In this document: positions 1 through 5,401 of the stretch, piece by piece
Position numbering within the stretch: the stretch's first letter is position 1
How the letters are laid out: each line of letters begins with the position of its first letter
NCBI GenBank assembly: GCA_946061795.1
Contig: CAMGSK010000102.1
Span: 1 to 5,401, forward strand
Source: an uncultured Elusimicrobium sp.
GTDB lineage: Bacteria > Elusimicrobiota > Elusimicrobia > Elusimicrobiales > Elusimicrobiaceae
DNA length: 5,401 nucleotides
Reading direction: 5' to 3'
Program-made: the position numbers and the translations under genes
The notes under the pieces: generated by a model
The model's database searches: none
Seen by the model: only the letters and a program-made list of their open reading frames with translations
What the model was told of the DNA's origin: nothing

Positions 1-2
1 AT

Positions 3-626
3 TCCTCCGCCGGCACATATATGGAATACGCCGCTCCGAAGGACGGCCTGCTTGTGCCGCTTATCAGCAAATACAATTGCGGCGAGGGCTGGTACCATGA
101 TATCAATCAGGCGCTGAACAGCTCTGCCGATTCGCTGAGCATGGAAATCGGCGAGGTCGCCAAGGGGCGATATGAAATGATTTTCAGCGCCAATGCTTAT
201 CATAGCATCACAAAGAATACCAATTCCCTGCCCGAGCGCGGTCTTGGAAACGGCGAATGGGATGCCGAGGCGCGAACCGATTCCTATACGCAATATCTCG
301 GCGAGGTGTATCCGGGCATTCCGTCGCCCTACTGCCTGTTGGGGCGGGAGGTTTCTGAGAGTGCGATTCTGGTGTCGGCCTATGATAAGTCCCGCCCCGG
401 GCGGCTGCTCGCCCAGGCCGAGCTGCGCATAACCAATTATTCCTCGTGGGGCAGCGGCAAATCGGGACTTGGTTGGCTGTACACCGATCAGATTGACAAG
501 ATTCTATACGAACATGGTCTATGCAGCCCGGACAACTACGGCTATACCGAAGCTGTTCTTATCGATTACTGGCAGCGGGGTGCCCCCGCGGGCATAAGTC
601 AAGGTTTATTTCTGCGCCGCCCTTAG
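3..626 (+). CDS. Unrecognised protein, 5'-partial, with repeat-derived C-terminus
   Basis: This reading frame is open from the left edge of the window to a TAG at 624-626, so the gene almost certainly begins upstream. The first internal ATG, at 21, has no ribosome binding site before it. About 207 residues are visible. They are rich in Tyr, Trp, Gly and Ser, have no transmembrane stretch, and contain only a few cysteines. I recognise no catalytic motif or family and assign no function. The last ~16 residues (from RGAPAGISQG to LFLRRP) are encoded by the first unit of the tandem repeat at 573-764, so the native C-terminus may have been replaced or extended by that repeat. An alternative is that the repeat is itself an old part of the gene. 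The gene converges on the efp operon. Coding status is supported by the long open frame and a plausible amino-acid composition. Confidence 0.6.
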   Translation, partial: SSAGTYMEYAAPKDGLLVPLISKYNCGEGWYHDINQALNSSADSLSMEIGEVAKGRYEMIFSANAYHSITKNTNSLPERGLGNGEWDAEARTDSYTQYLGEVYPGIPSPYCLLGREVSESAILVSAYDKSRPGRLLAQAELRITNYSSWGSGKSGLGWLYTDQIDKILYEHGLCSPDNYGYTEAVLIDYWQRGAPAGISQGLFLRRP

Positions 627-764
627 TTCCCGGCTCATCAAACATCCACCGTCGGCGGGGACGCCCCCGCGGGCATTAGTCAAGGGCGGCGAGCCGCCGC
701 GGGCATTAGTCAAGGCTTATTCCTGCGCCGCCCATAATTTCCGGCTCATCAAACATCCACCGTC
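573..764. repeat. Two tandem ~81-bp GC-rich hairpin repeats
   Basis: Unit A spans about 573-653 and unit B about 654-764. The last 24 bases of the units (630-653 and 741-764) are identical. Unit B is longer because of an internal 30-bp duplication. Each unit opens with a perfect 6-bp stem: gcgggg/ccccgc at 575-580/584-589 in A and 655-660/665-670 in B. Unit B has a third stem, ggcggc/gccgcc, at 685-690/693-698. Unit A supplies the C-terminal codons and stop of the upstream gene. Unit B supplies the last codons and stop of the convergent 67-residue ORF. No T-run follows any of the stems, so they are not typical intrinsic terminators. The element resembles a small interspersed or REP-like repeat in size and structure, but only this tandem pair is present in the window and I cannot name a family. 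Confidence 0.85.
663..715. repeat. 30-bp (10-codon) internal direct duplication in repeat unit B
   Basis: Bases 663-685 and 693-715 match at 22 of 23 positions, offset by exactly 30 bp. The shared core ccgcgggcattagtcaagg occurs at 667-685 and 697-715, and a near-identical copy (one base different) sits at 586-604 in unit A. The period is a multiple of three, so in the frame of the upstream gene the duplication would read as two AGISQG-type segments followed by the same LFLRRP-stop ending as unit A. It looks like a slippage or tandem duplication event. Confidence 0.8.
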
Positions 765-952
765 ACAGTAAACTGTATTAGAAGCTTAATATTGCGGTAC
801 TTACCGCGCGTCAGCGGCAGGCGCGGCGCGCCGTTTTCCGTCCGTACGTCTTTTACGTCAAACAAATTTCCGTATGAAAAAGTAAAAGCGCGCACCGGCG
901 TCACAACCAACAGCAAACACAAGCAAGCCAGTGCGCGCTTAAACACAAACAT
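749..952 (-). CDS. Small secreted protein with signal peptide, possibly 3'-truncated
   Basis: This is a 67-residue ORF. Its N-terminus is a clear Sec signal peptide: Lys/Arg near the start (FKR), the hydrophobic core ALACLCLLLVV, and a likely signal peptidase I site after PVRA near residue 22. The mature part begins FTFSYGNLFDVKDV and is only ~45 residues long. Its ATG overlaps the efp stop codon (TAATG), so it is probably translationally coupled to efp and belongs to the same operon. The last four codons and the TGA lie in repeat unit B, and the mature region ends abruptly, which suggests that an originally longer exported protein was cut off by the repeat junction around 765-790. It could instead be a genuine small exported protein. 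I do not recognise the family. Confidence 0.55.
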   Translation of the reverse strand: MFVFKRALACLCLLLVVTPVRAFTFSYGNLFDVKDVRTENGAPRLPLTRGKYRNIKLLIQFTVTVDV

Positions 953-1524
953 TATTTGGGTTCCACCACGCGCTCCACGTACGCGCCGGTGCGGGTATCC
1001 ACCAAAATTTTGTCGCCTTCGTTGATGAAAAGCGGCACTTTGATTTCCGCGCCCGTTTCCAACGTGGCCATTTTGGTCATATTGGCCACGGTATCACCCT
1101 TCACGCCGGGAACGGTGGAAGAAATGATCAAGGGGACCTTAATGGGCAGCTCCATATTGAGCAGCTGATCGTTAATGTAAATGCCGGTCAGCTCCATATT
1201 GTCTTTCAAATATTTCTTTTGGTCTTTGAGTTTCTCTATGGGCACGGAGACCTGCTCATAATTTTCGCTGTTCATAAACACGGCCATGTCGCCTTCGTCA
1301 TACAAATAGGTAAACGGGCGTTTTTCCACTTCCACTTCTTTAAATTTGTCTTCGGGCCGGTAAGCCGTCTCAATCAAAGAACCGGTGTGAATGTTGCGCA
1401 GTTTTACGCGCACGACGGCGCGGGCCTGGCTTTTGCGGTGATGCTGGAATTCTATAATTTCAACGATTTGTCCGTTTTCGTCTTCAAAAATCAGACCGTC
1501 GTGAAACTGGGTGGTGTTGATCAT
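952..1524 (-). CDS. efp: Translation elongation factor P
   Basis: EF-P binds between the ribosomal P and E sites and stimulates peptide-bond formation when ribosomes stall on consecutive prolines. The 190-residue length matches the three-domain family. Domain I (about 1-65) holds the EFQHH...VVRVKLRN core. The middle domain has the YLYDEGD and FMN.E.YEQ segments. The C-terminal domain holds the full EF-P signature, from K151 through G158 to V163-P164 and G170, followed by DKILVDTRTG.YVERV. The domain I loop is atypical: it reads HHRKSQARAVV instead of the common VKPGKGxAF, so the tip residue that is Lys or Arg in most studied EF-Ps aligns with Gln33. No gene for a known modifying enzyme (EpmA/B, EarP, YmfI type) lies in the window. 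The gene sits 38 bp downstream of an Xaa-Pro peptidase gene and overlaps the next ORF by one base. Identification is secure. Confidence 0.97.
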   Translation of the reverse strand: MINTTQFHDGLIFEDENGQIVEIIEFQHHRKSQARAVVRVKLRNIHTGSLIETAYRPEDKFKEVEVEKRPFTYLYDEGDMAVFMNSENYEQVSVPIEKLKDQKKYLKDNMELTGIYINDQLLNMELPIKVPLIISSTVPGVKGDTVANMTKMATLETGAEIKVPLFINEGDKILVDTRTGAYVERVVEPK

Positions 1525-1530
1525 AACTTG

Positions 1531-1539
1531 TACCTCTTT
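1531..1539 (-). promoter_or_regulatory. Ribosome binding site of efp
   Basis: Read on the minus strand this is AAAGAGGTA, with the GAGG core about eight bases before the ATG at 1522-1524. It supports that start. The 38-bp gap to the upstream peptidase gene contains no obvious separate promoter or terminator. Confidence 0.65.
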
Positions 1540-1562
1540 GCGGGCCGCTTTCGGCGCGCCCG

Positions 1563-2618
1563 TTAATTTTGTGTCAAATTCTTGGCTCCCGTCTTCGTAA
1601 TCAGGTAGCTGTCTTCCAAACGTACGCCGTATTTGCCCGGCAAATAGATGCCCGGCTCCACGGTGACGGCAAAGTTTTCTTCCAATTCACCCACGGCGGT
1701 TTTGCGCTCAATGGGGGCTTCATGCACTTCCAAGCCAATCCCGTGCCCCGTGGTATGAATAAAATATTCGCCGTATCCGCCGTCTTCTATCACGTCACGG
1801 GCGGCTTTATCCACTTCCGCCGCGGGCAACCCGGCGCGCAGCAATCCGGCCGCCGCTTCCTTGGCCATAGAGACCAAATTCCAAATTTTCGTATATTCCG
1901 CCGGTTCTTTGTCTCCGTGCCACCAGCTGCGGGTCATATCGGAGCAATAACCTTCGTAAAAACAGCCGAAATCCATTAATACCGCGTCATTGGCCTTGAG
2001 CTTGCGCTTGGCGGAGGGCTCGTGGTGAGGATCGGCGCAGTTTTCGCCAAAGCAGACAATGTTAAACGGCACGCTTTGCGCGCCGCGTTTTATCATGGCC
2101 AGCGCCATCAGCACGCGTACGTCTTCTTCGCTCATGCCGGTTTTAATTTGGGGCTTCACTTCTTCAAACGCTGCGGCGGCGAGGGCGCAGGATTTTTTTA
2201 TAGCGGCGGCTTCGTCGGCGTATTTCACTTTGCGCATTTCGGACACCGCACCCGGCCATCGGTTCAGTCCGGCCTCGGCCAGTTTTTCCCCGCGCTCAAA
2301 ATCCACACGGCCAGGGTCAAAAGCTAAGCGCGTCCATCCGTTTTTAGCCGCCAAATCCAACGCGGCGGCCAGCATGTCGCCCGGTACAGCTTGGACGGAA
2401 ATAAAACCAGCCGCGGGAGCCATTTTGGGCACAATCATTTCTTTGGTCAGACAGTAAACTTTGCGCGGCGTCAGCAAGAACACGGCCTCTCCGTCGGAGA
2501 GATCCAAGCCGGAAAAATACCGCAATTCCAAAGCATGCAGCGCGACGTATCCCTGCAAATTTGCCGCCTTAAGCGTTTTTTGAAAATCTTTTACGCGCTG
2601 AGAAGCCAAATTTTTCAT
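1563..2618 (-). CDS. M24B Xaa-Pro peptidase, second paralog
   Basis: This 351-residue cytoplasmic metallopeptidase is predicted to hydrolyse Xaa-Pro bonds (aminopeptidase P / prolidase-like). The N-terminal creatinase-type domain (about 1-130) is followed by the pita-bread catalytic domain. All five metal ligands of the family are present: D216 (LMDFG), D227 (CSDMTR), H292 (TGHGIG), E321 (VEPG) and E335 (RLEDS). The catalytic-site His (PHH, H198) is also there. The length matches the short YqhT/PapA-like forms rather than the ~440-residue E. coli PepP. The start at 2618 has AAGGA upstream on the minus strand and lies two bases past the stop of the first paralog, which points to one transcript. 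The N-terminal domain is very different from that of its neighbour while the catalytic core is nearly the same, so substrate preference probably differs. Dipeptidase versus aminopeptidase activity cannot be decided from sequence. Confidence 0.93.
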   Translation of the reverse strand: MKNLASQRVKDFQKTLKAANLQGYVALHALELRYFSGLDLSDGEAVFLLTPRKVYCLTKEMIVPKMAPAAGFISVQAVPGDMLAAALDLAAKNGWTRLAFDPGRVDFERGEKLAEAGLNRWPGAVSEMRKVKYADEAAAIKKSCALAAAAFEEVKPQIKTGMSEEDVRVLMALAMIKRGAQSVPFNIVCFGENCADPHHEPSAKRKLKANDAVLMDFGCFYEGYCSDMTRSWWHGDKEPAEYTKIWNLVSMAKEAAAGLLRAGLPAAEVDKAARDVIEDGGYGEYFIHTTGHGIGLEVHEAPIERKTAVGELEENFAVTVEPGIYLPGKYGVRLEDSYLITKTGAKNLTQN

Positions 2619-2620
2619 AA

Positions 2621-3682
2621 TTATTCCTTGGTCAGAATTTCCGCGCCCGTGTCCGTAATCAGCGTGGTGTCTTCCAGACGCACGCCGAATTTGCCCGGCA
2701 GATAAATACCGGGTTCCACTGTCACCACATTGCCTTTTTTCAATACGGCGCGCGTGGTTTGGTCATTGCAGGGTTCTTCGTGGATTTCCAGTCCCACGCC
2801 GTGCCCCAGACGGTGCGTAAAATATTCCCCGTAGCCCGCGTCGGTAATAACGGCGCGCGCGGCGGCGTCCACTTTTTGTGCGGCCACACCGGGAGCTTCC
2901 GCCGCTACGCCGGTGCGGCGCGCTTTGTCCACCAAATTCCAAATTTTCGTATATTCTGCAGGTTCTTCGTTCCCGTGCCACCAGCAGCGGGTAATATCGG
3001 AACAATAGCCCTCATACACGCAGCCGAAATCCATCAGCACTGCGTCGTTTTCTTTCAATGCGCGGCGGGATGTGACGTGGTGCGGGTTGGCCCCGTTTTC
3101 CCCAAACGCCACAATCGTGTCAAAAGAAGTGGAAGAAGCGCCTTTCATACGCATGAATTTTTCCATTTCCGCGGCCACTTCAAATTCCGTCACTCCGGTC
3201 TGAAGCAGCGGGCGGATGTACAAATAGGTTTGATAAGCAATGCGGCAGGAATCGCGCAGGAGGGCCGCCTCGTGCTCGTCTTTCACTTTGCGCAAGCGGC
3301 TGATAAAGCTGTCCGCTTCTACAAATCCGGCCGCTTTAAAAAGACTGCCCGTCATGTAATTTTCTTTTCCCGCGTCAAACCCCACCCGTTTGAGTCCCAG
3401 ACGCCCGGCCAATTCTATGGCCCGGGCGGCGGCGCCTTTGTCGGCACCGACGGCGTCAATAAACGGATATTTTTCTTTCAACGGATGTACATATAATTCT
3501 CTGGCAAAGCACACCAGCCGTCCGTCATGCACCAGAAAAACGGCTTCCCCCGGGGCAAAATGAAACCCCAATATATAAAATTGGTCCGTATGGTCGGTAA
3601 TCACCAGACCGTCCAATCCTTCCTGCGCCATACAAGCGCGCAGAGCGGATAATTTGTCCGTGATACGTTGTTGAAGCGTCAT
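2621..3682 (-). CDS. M24B Xaa-Pro peptidase, first paralog
   Basis: This 353-residue metallopeptidase of the aminopeptidase P / prolidase family is the first gene of the efp operon. It has a creatinase-like N-terminal domain (about 1-130) and an M24 catalytic domain with the complete ligand set: D218 (LMDFG), D229 (CSDITR), H294 (LGHGVG), E323 (VEPG) and E337 (RLEDT). H201 in NPHH and H301 in IHEEP are also conserved. The frame stays open upstream to 4096, but the start at 3682 (MTLQQRITDK) is chosen because AAAAGGAG lies five bases before it, the family homology begins there, and the upstream extension runs antisense through the divergent gene. No signal peptide is seen, so it should be cytoplasmic. 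A Xaa-Pro peptidase next to efp is a known bacterial arrangement (yqhT-efp in B. subtilis), consistent with a shared role in making and recycling proline-containing peptides. Confidence 0.94.
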   Translation of the reverse strand: MTLQQRITDKLSALRACMAQEGLDGLVITDHTDQFYILGFHFAPGEAVFLVHDGRLVCFARELYVHPLKEKYPFIDAVGADKGAAARAIELAGRLGLKRVGFDAGKENYMTGSLFKAAGFVEADSFISRLRKVKDEHEAALLRDSCRIAYQTYLYIRPLLQTGVTEFEVAAEMEKFMRMKGASSTSFDTIVAFGENGANPHHVTSRRALKENDAVLMDFGCVYEGYCSDITRCWWHGNEEPAEYTKIWNLVDKARRTGVAAEAPGVAAQKVDAAARAVITDAGYGEYFTHRLGHGVGLEIHEEPCNDQTTRAVLKKGNVVTVEPGIYLPGKFGVRLEDTTLITDTGAEILTKE

Positions 3683-3687
3683 AAAAA

Positions 3688-3695
3688 CTCCTTTT
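3688..3695 (-). promoter_or_regulatory. Ribosome binding site deciding the first peptidase start
   Basis: The minus strand reads AAAAGGAG, five T residues, then ATG at 3682-3680. This strong Shine-Dalgarno fixes the start and excludes the ~138-residue upstream extension. Confidence 0.8.
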
Positions 3696-3710
3696 GCATA
3701 CTCTTTTATA

Positions 3711-3740
3711 ATGATAACACTTTTTCCCCCGGAGGGGCAA
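3711..3740 (-). promoter_or_regulatory. Predicted promoter of the peptidase-efp operon
   Basis: On the minus strand TTGCCC (3740-3735) is followed after 18 bp by TATCAT (3716-3711), with an AT-rich run containing TATAAA (3710-3705) just below. Transcription would begin near 3703, giving a leader of about 20 bases before the ATG. The match to a sigma70-type consensus is moderate. The position, between divergent genes, supports it. Confidence 0.45.
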
Positions 3741-3760
3741 TGCGCCGATTCGGGCGCGTC

Positions 3761-3791
3761 TTGAGCGGCCAAGCCGGAAATTATATATAAT
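3761..3791 (+). promoter_or_regulatory. Predicted promoter of the 518-residue membrane protein gene
   Basis: TTGAGC (3761-3766) is followed by a perfect TATAAT (3786-3791) at 19-bp spacing, or by the overlapping TATATA (3784-3789) at 17 bp. The start of transcription would be near 3798, so the leader is only ~24 bases. A short inverted repeat (gcgcc 3742-3746 / ggcgc 3753-3757) lies just upstream between the two divergent promoters and could be an operator, but this is weak. A modest AGAAGA at 3811-3816 is the only candidate ribosome binding site. Confidence 0.5.
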
Positions 3792-3821
3792 GGGATATAT
3801 TGCGCCCGGCAGAAGATATCT

Positions 3822-5378
3822 ATGAAACACTGGCTTACTTTTTTGCTGTTTTTTTGTTCCTGCGCGTTGCAAGCGGCGGCTTTTACGTCCAAAGACGGCC
3901 GTTTCACGCTGGATATGCCCTCCGGATGGAGCGCGGCCAAGACGCCCGCGGCCGGCGCGGTGCTGTCCGTCGTCAAAGGCTCTTCCCGGCTGGACGTGAA
4001 ATCTTTTCCAAAATGCAAAGACGAAGCCTGCATTGAACGCCAGGCACAGGCGGATTTGGAAGACGTAAAAAAGAAAAAAATGCAGGTGGTGGGCAACTCC
4101 TACACGGGGGAGGAAATCAAACGCATTGATTTCTCTACGGGAGACCCTTTCTTTTACATCAGCTTTTTTACGCCTAAAAATGACTTCAGCGCCGGTTATT
4201 TTCTCATCGGTCAAAACGCCTACTCCGTTTTGGCCAAAGATCTTTCTTACGCTCAAACCGATTTGATTTTTTCGTTTATCTCTCCGGTACAAGAAAATGC
4301 GCCCGCGCTGGAAATGGACGTATCGGACGAAAGAGCGTATGACATAGAAGCGGTTCCTTTCGTCGCTCAGGAAGAGCTGGCCACCGACACGCCTCTGCAA
4401 ACCGTGCCCGTCAAAACAACCGAACAACCCAAGAAAAAGTCCGCACCCGCGCACGTAAAACTTCCGCGCACGTTAATCACGCGCAATATGCCCCCGTACA
4501 TTCAGCAAATGGGACACGGATTTGACGCCTTGGTTCTCTTGTTGCTGCTCTACGGTTTGCTGCAAGCGGGAGCGTTGGCGGTCCGTCCGTTCATCAAACC
4601 GCACGCCGGAACCGATACAGTCAATCCTCACTCCCCTTATCCCGTGAAGTTTCAGCGGCTTTACGGCACCCCTTCTTTGATTTACCGCGCGCGGGACAAT
4701 CAGGGCAACGTCATCATTTCTCTTACGCCGCGCTGGGACAGCTTGTTTTTGTTCGGAGGGATTATCATTATCGTCTCCGCAGCAGTAATTATGGCTGCGG
4801 CCGGCGTTTTGGAAAGCACACGGCTGACGGGCTGGAGTCCTTTTGCCTATAACATGATTTATTCCGCCATTTCTTTGGCGATTCCTCTGGGATTTGTCGT
4901 GTTCATCTGCGGCATTTTATGGTCCCAGCTGGTCATGCGGCAATTCGCCTTATATGACCGCAAAGGCCAGCGCGCCGCTTATGTGACGCAGCGCGGGTTC
5001 GGATTAAAAAAAGAATGCTATCTGATTTATTTCGCCAAGTCCGGAGAAACTTTGCTTCTGGAAAAGAAACGCTTCTCTTTCCTGCACAAATGGCAGCTCT
5101 CGGACAAACGCCGCAATGTGCTGGCCCATATTACGGAAGACAACGTATGGCGCGCCGCCGCGCGCAAATTGACCGGTCACTTATGGGGTTTTTTACGCGC
5201 CAGCTACCGCATAGAAGGGCCGATGGACAGCCGGGGAGGCATCATCAACACGCGCCAAGCCATGAACCGTTTTATATGCAATATGGACAAACCGCAGGCC
5301 CTTTCCGCGCGCGATATGCTGGCCTGCGCCTTGATTATCAATATCCGTGACAGGGACAAATGGTATCCCTGGTTCTGA
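3822..5378 (+). CDS. Exported multi-pass membrane protein of unknown function
   Basis: This 518-residue protein has a Sec signal peptide (MKHWLTFLLFFCSCALQAAA, cleavage near 20). It is followed by a soluble domain (about 21-155) that starts FTSKDGRFTLDMPSGW and ends with IFSFISPVQ. That pattern resembles PsbP/DUF1795-like small secreted folds. A Pro/Lys-rich linker (about 160-225) leads to predicted membrane segments at about 233-254, 307-329 and 344-368. The C-terminal ~145 residues alternate short strands and charged turns (LYDRKGQRAAYV, YLIYFAKSGETLLLEKKRFSF, WQLSD) and end in DRDKWYPWF. This is reminiscent of the tubby-like/LURP-one or scramblase fold, but that is inference only. With signal-peptide cleavage and three membrane segments, the first domain would lie outside and the C-terminus inside. 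The start follows a TATAAT-type promoter. It is divergent from the efp operon, so no functional link is implied. I do not know the family. Confidence 0.85.
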   Translation: MKHWLTFLLFFCSCALQAAAFTSKDGRFTLDMPSGWSAAKTPAAGAVLSVVKGSSRLDVKSFPKCKDEACIERQAQADLEDVKKKKMQVVGNSYTGEEIKRIDFSTGDPFFYISFFTPKNDFSAGYFLIGQNAYSVLAKDLSYAQTDLIFSFISPVQENAPALEMDVSDERAYDIEAVPFVAQEELATDTPLQTVPVKTTEQPKKKSAPAHVKLPRTLITRNMPPYIQQMGHGFDALVLLLLLYGLLQAGALAVRPFIKPHAGTDTVNPHSPYPVKFQRLYGTPSLIYRARDNQGNVIISLTPRWDSLFLFGGIIIIVSAAVIMAAAGVLESTRLTGWSPFAYNMIYSAISLAIPLGFVVFICGILWSQLVMRQFALYDRKGQRAAYVTQRGFGLKKECYLIYFAKSGETLLLEKKRFSFLHKWQLSDKRRNVLAHITEDNVWRAAARKLTGHLWGFLRASYRIEGPMDSRGGIINTRQAMNRFICNMDKPQALSARDMLACALIINIRDRDKWYPWF

Positions 5379-5386
5379 TTTTTCTA

Positions 5387-5401
5387 ATGACAAAAAACGC
5401 C
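5387..5401 (+). CDS. Possible start of a downstream gene, cut by the window
   Basis: An ATG eight bases after the preceding stop opens a frame reading MTKNA to the window end. No convincing Shine-Dalgarno precedes it (TTTTTCTA), so it is only a candidate; close spacing on the same strand is the main support. Confidence 0.2.

Noticed and set aside
575..698. GC-rich hairpins as intrinsic terminators between the convergent genes
   Set aside because: No T-run follows any stem on either strand, and the first stem lies within coding sequence.
573..764. CRISPR array
   Set aside because: Only two long units plus one internal duplication, with no spacers of regular length and no cas genes.
1572..1577. 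Perfect TTGACA on the minus strand just before efp, as a possible internal promoter
   Set aside because: No -10-like sequence occurs 16-19 bp downstream; that stretch is GC-rich.
2759..3496. 245-codon open frame on the plus strand inside the first peptidase gene
   Set aside because: It is antisense to a gene with complete catalytic motifs and has a His/Phe-rich shadow composition, with no family similarity seen.
3683..4096. N-terminal extension of the first peptidase frame to 4096 on the minus strand
   Set aside because: It runs antisense through the signal-peptide region of the divergent gene, lacks family similarity, and a strong ribosome binding site precedes 3682.
3525..4454. 309-codon open frame on the minus strand across the divergent region
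   Set aside because: Arg/Gly-rich shadow composition; it overlaps the starts of two well-supported genes and their promoters.

Overview
The window most likely comes from a Gram-negative bacterium of moderate GC content. Its core is an elongation factor P (EF-P) operon with two Xaa-Pro peptidase paralogs. I could not place the organism firmly. The style of EF-P and its neighbours would fit an uncultured gut lineage such as Elusimicrobiota, but that is a low-confidence impression from memory, not a search result.

Layout. Positions 3-626 (+) hold the 3' part of an unrecognised gene that is already open at the left edge. Its last codons, and the non-coding stretch after it to about 764, consist of two tandem copies of an ~81-bp GC-rich, hairpin-forming repeat; the second copy carries an extra in-frame 30-bp duplication. 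From 3682 down to 749 (-) four genes run head to tail: an Xaa-Pro peptidase (2621-3682), a second divergent paralog (1563-2618), efp (952-1524) and a 67-residue secreted ORF (749-952). The last has a 1-nt TAATG overlap with efp and ends inside the repeat. A 139-bp divergent promoter region (3683-3821) separates this operon from a 518-residue exported/membrane protein (3822-5378, +). A further start codon may lie at 5387.

Function. EF-P rescues ribosomes stalled on proline-rich stretches, and M24B peptidases cut Xaa-Pro bonds. The pairing of such a peptidase with efp is known from other bacteria, for example yqhT-efp in Bacillus subtilis, so this operon looks like a proline-handling module. 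The most notable points are the EF-P loop, where the residue normally Lys or Arg at the tip aligns with Gln33; the tandem repeat, whose copies differ only at third codon positions of one frame over 72 aligned bases; and the abrupt junction near 765-790, which may be a real recombination point or an assembly join. I found no clear new multi-gene system.
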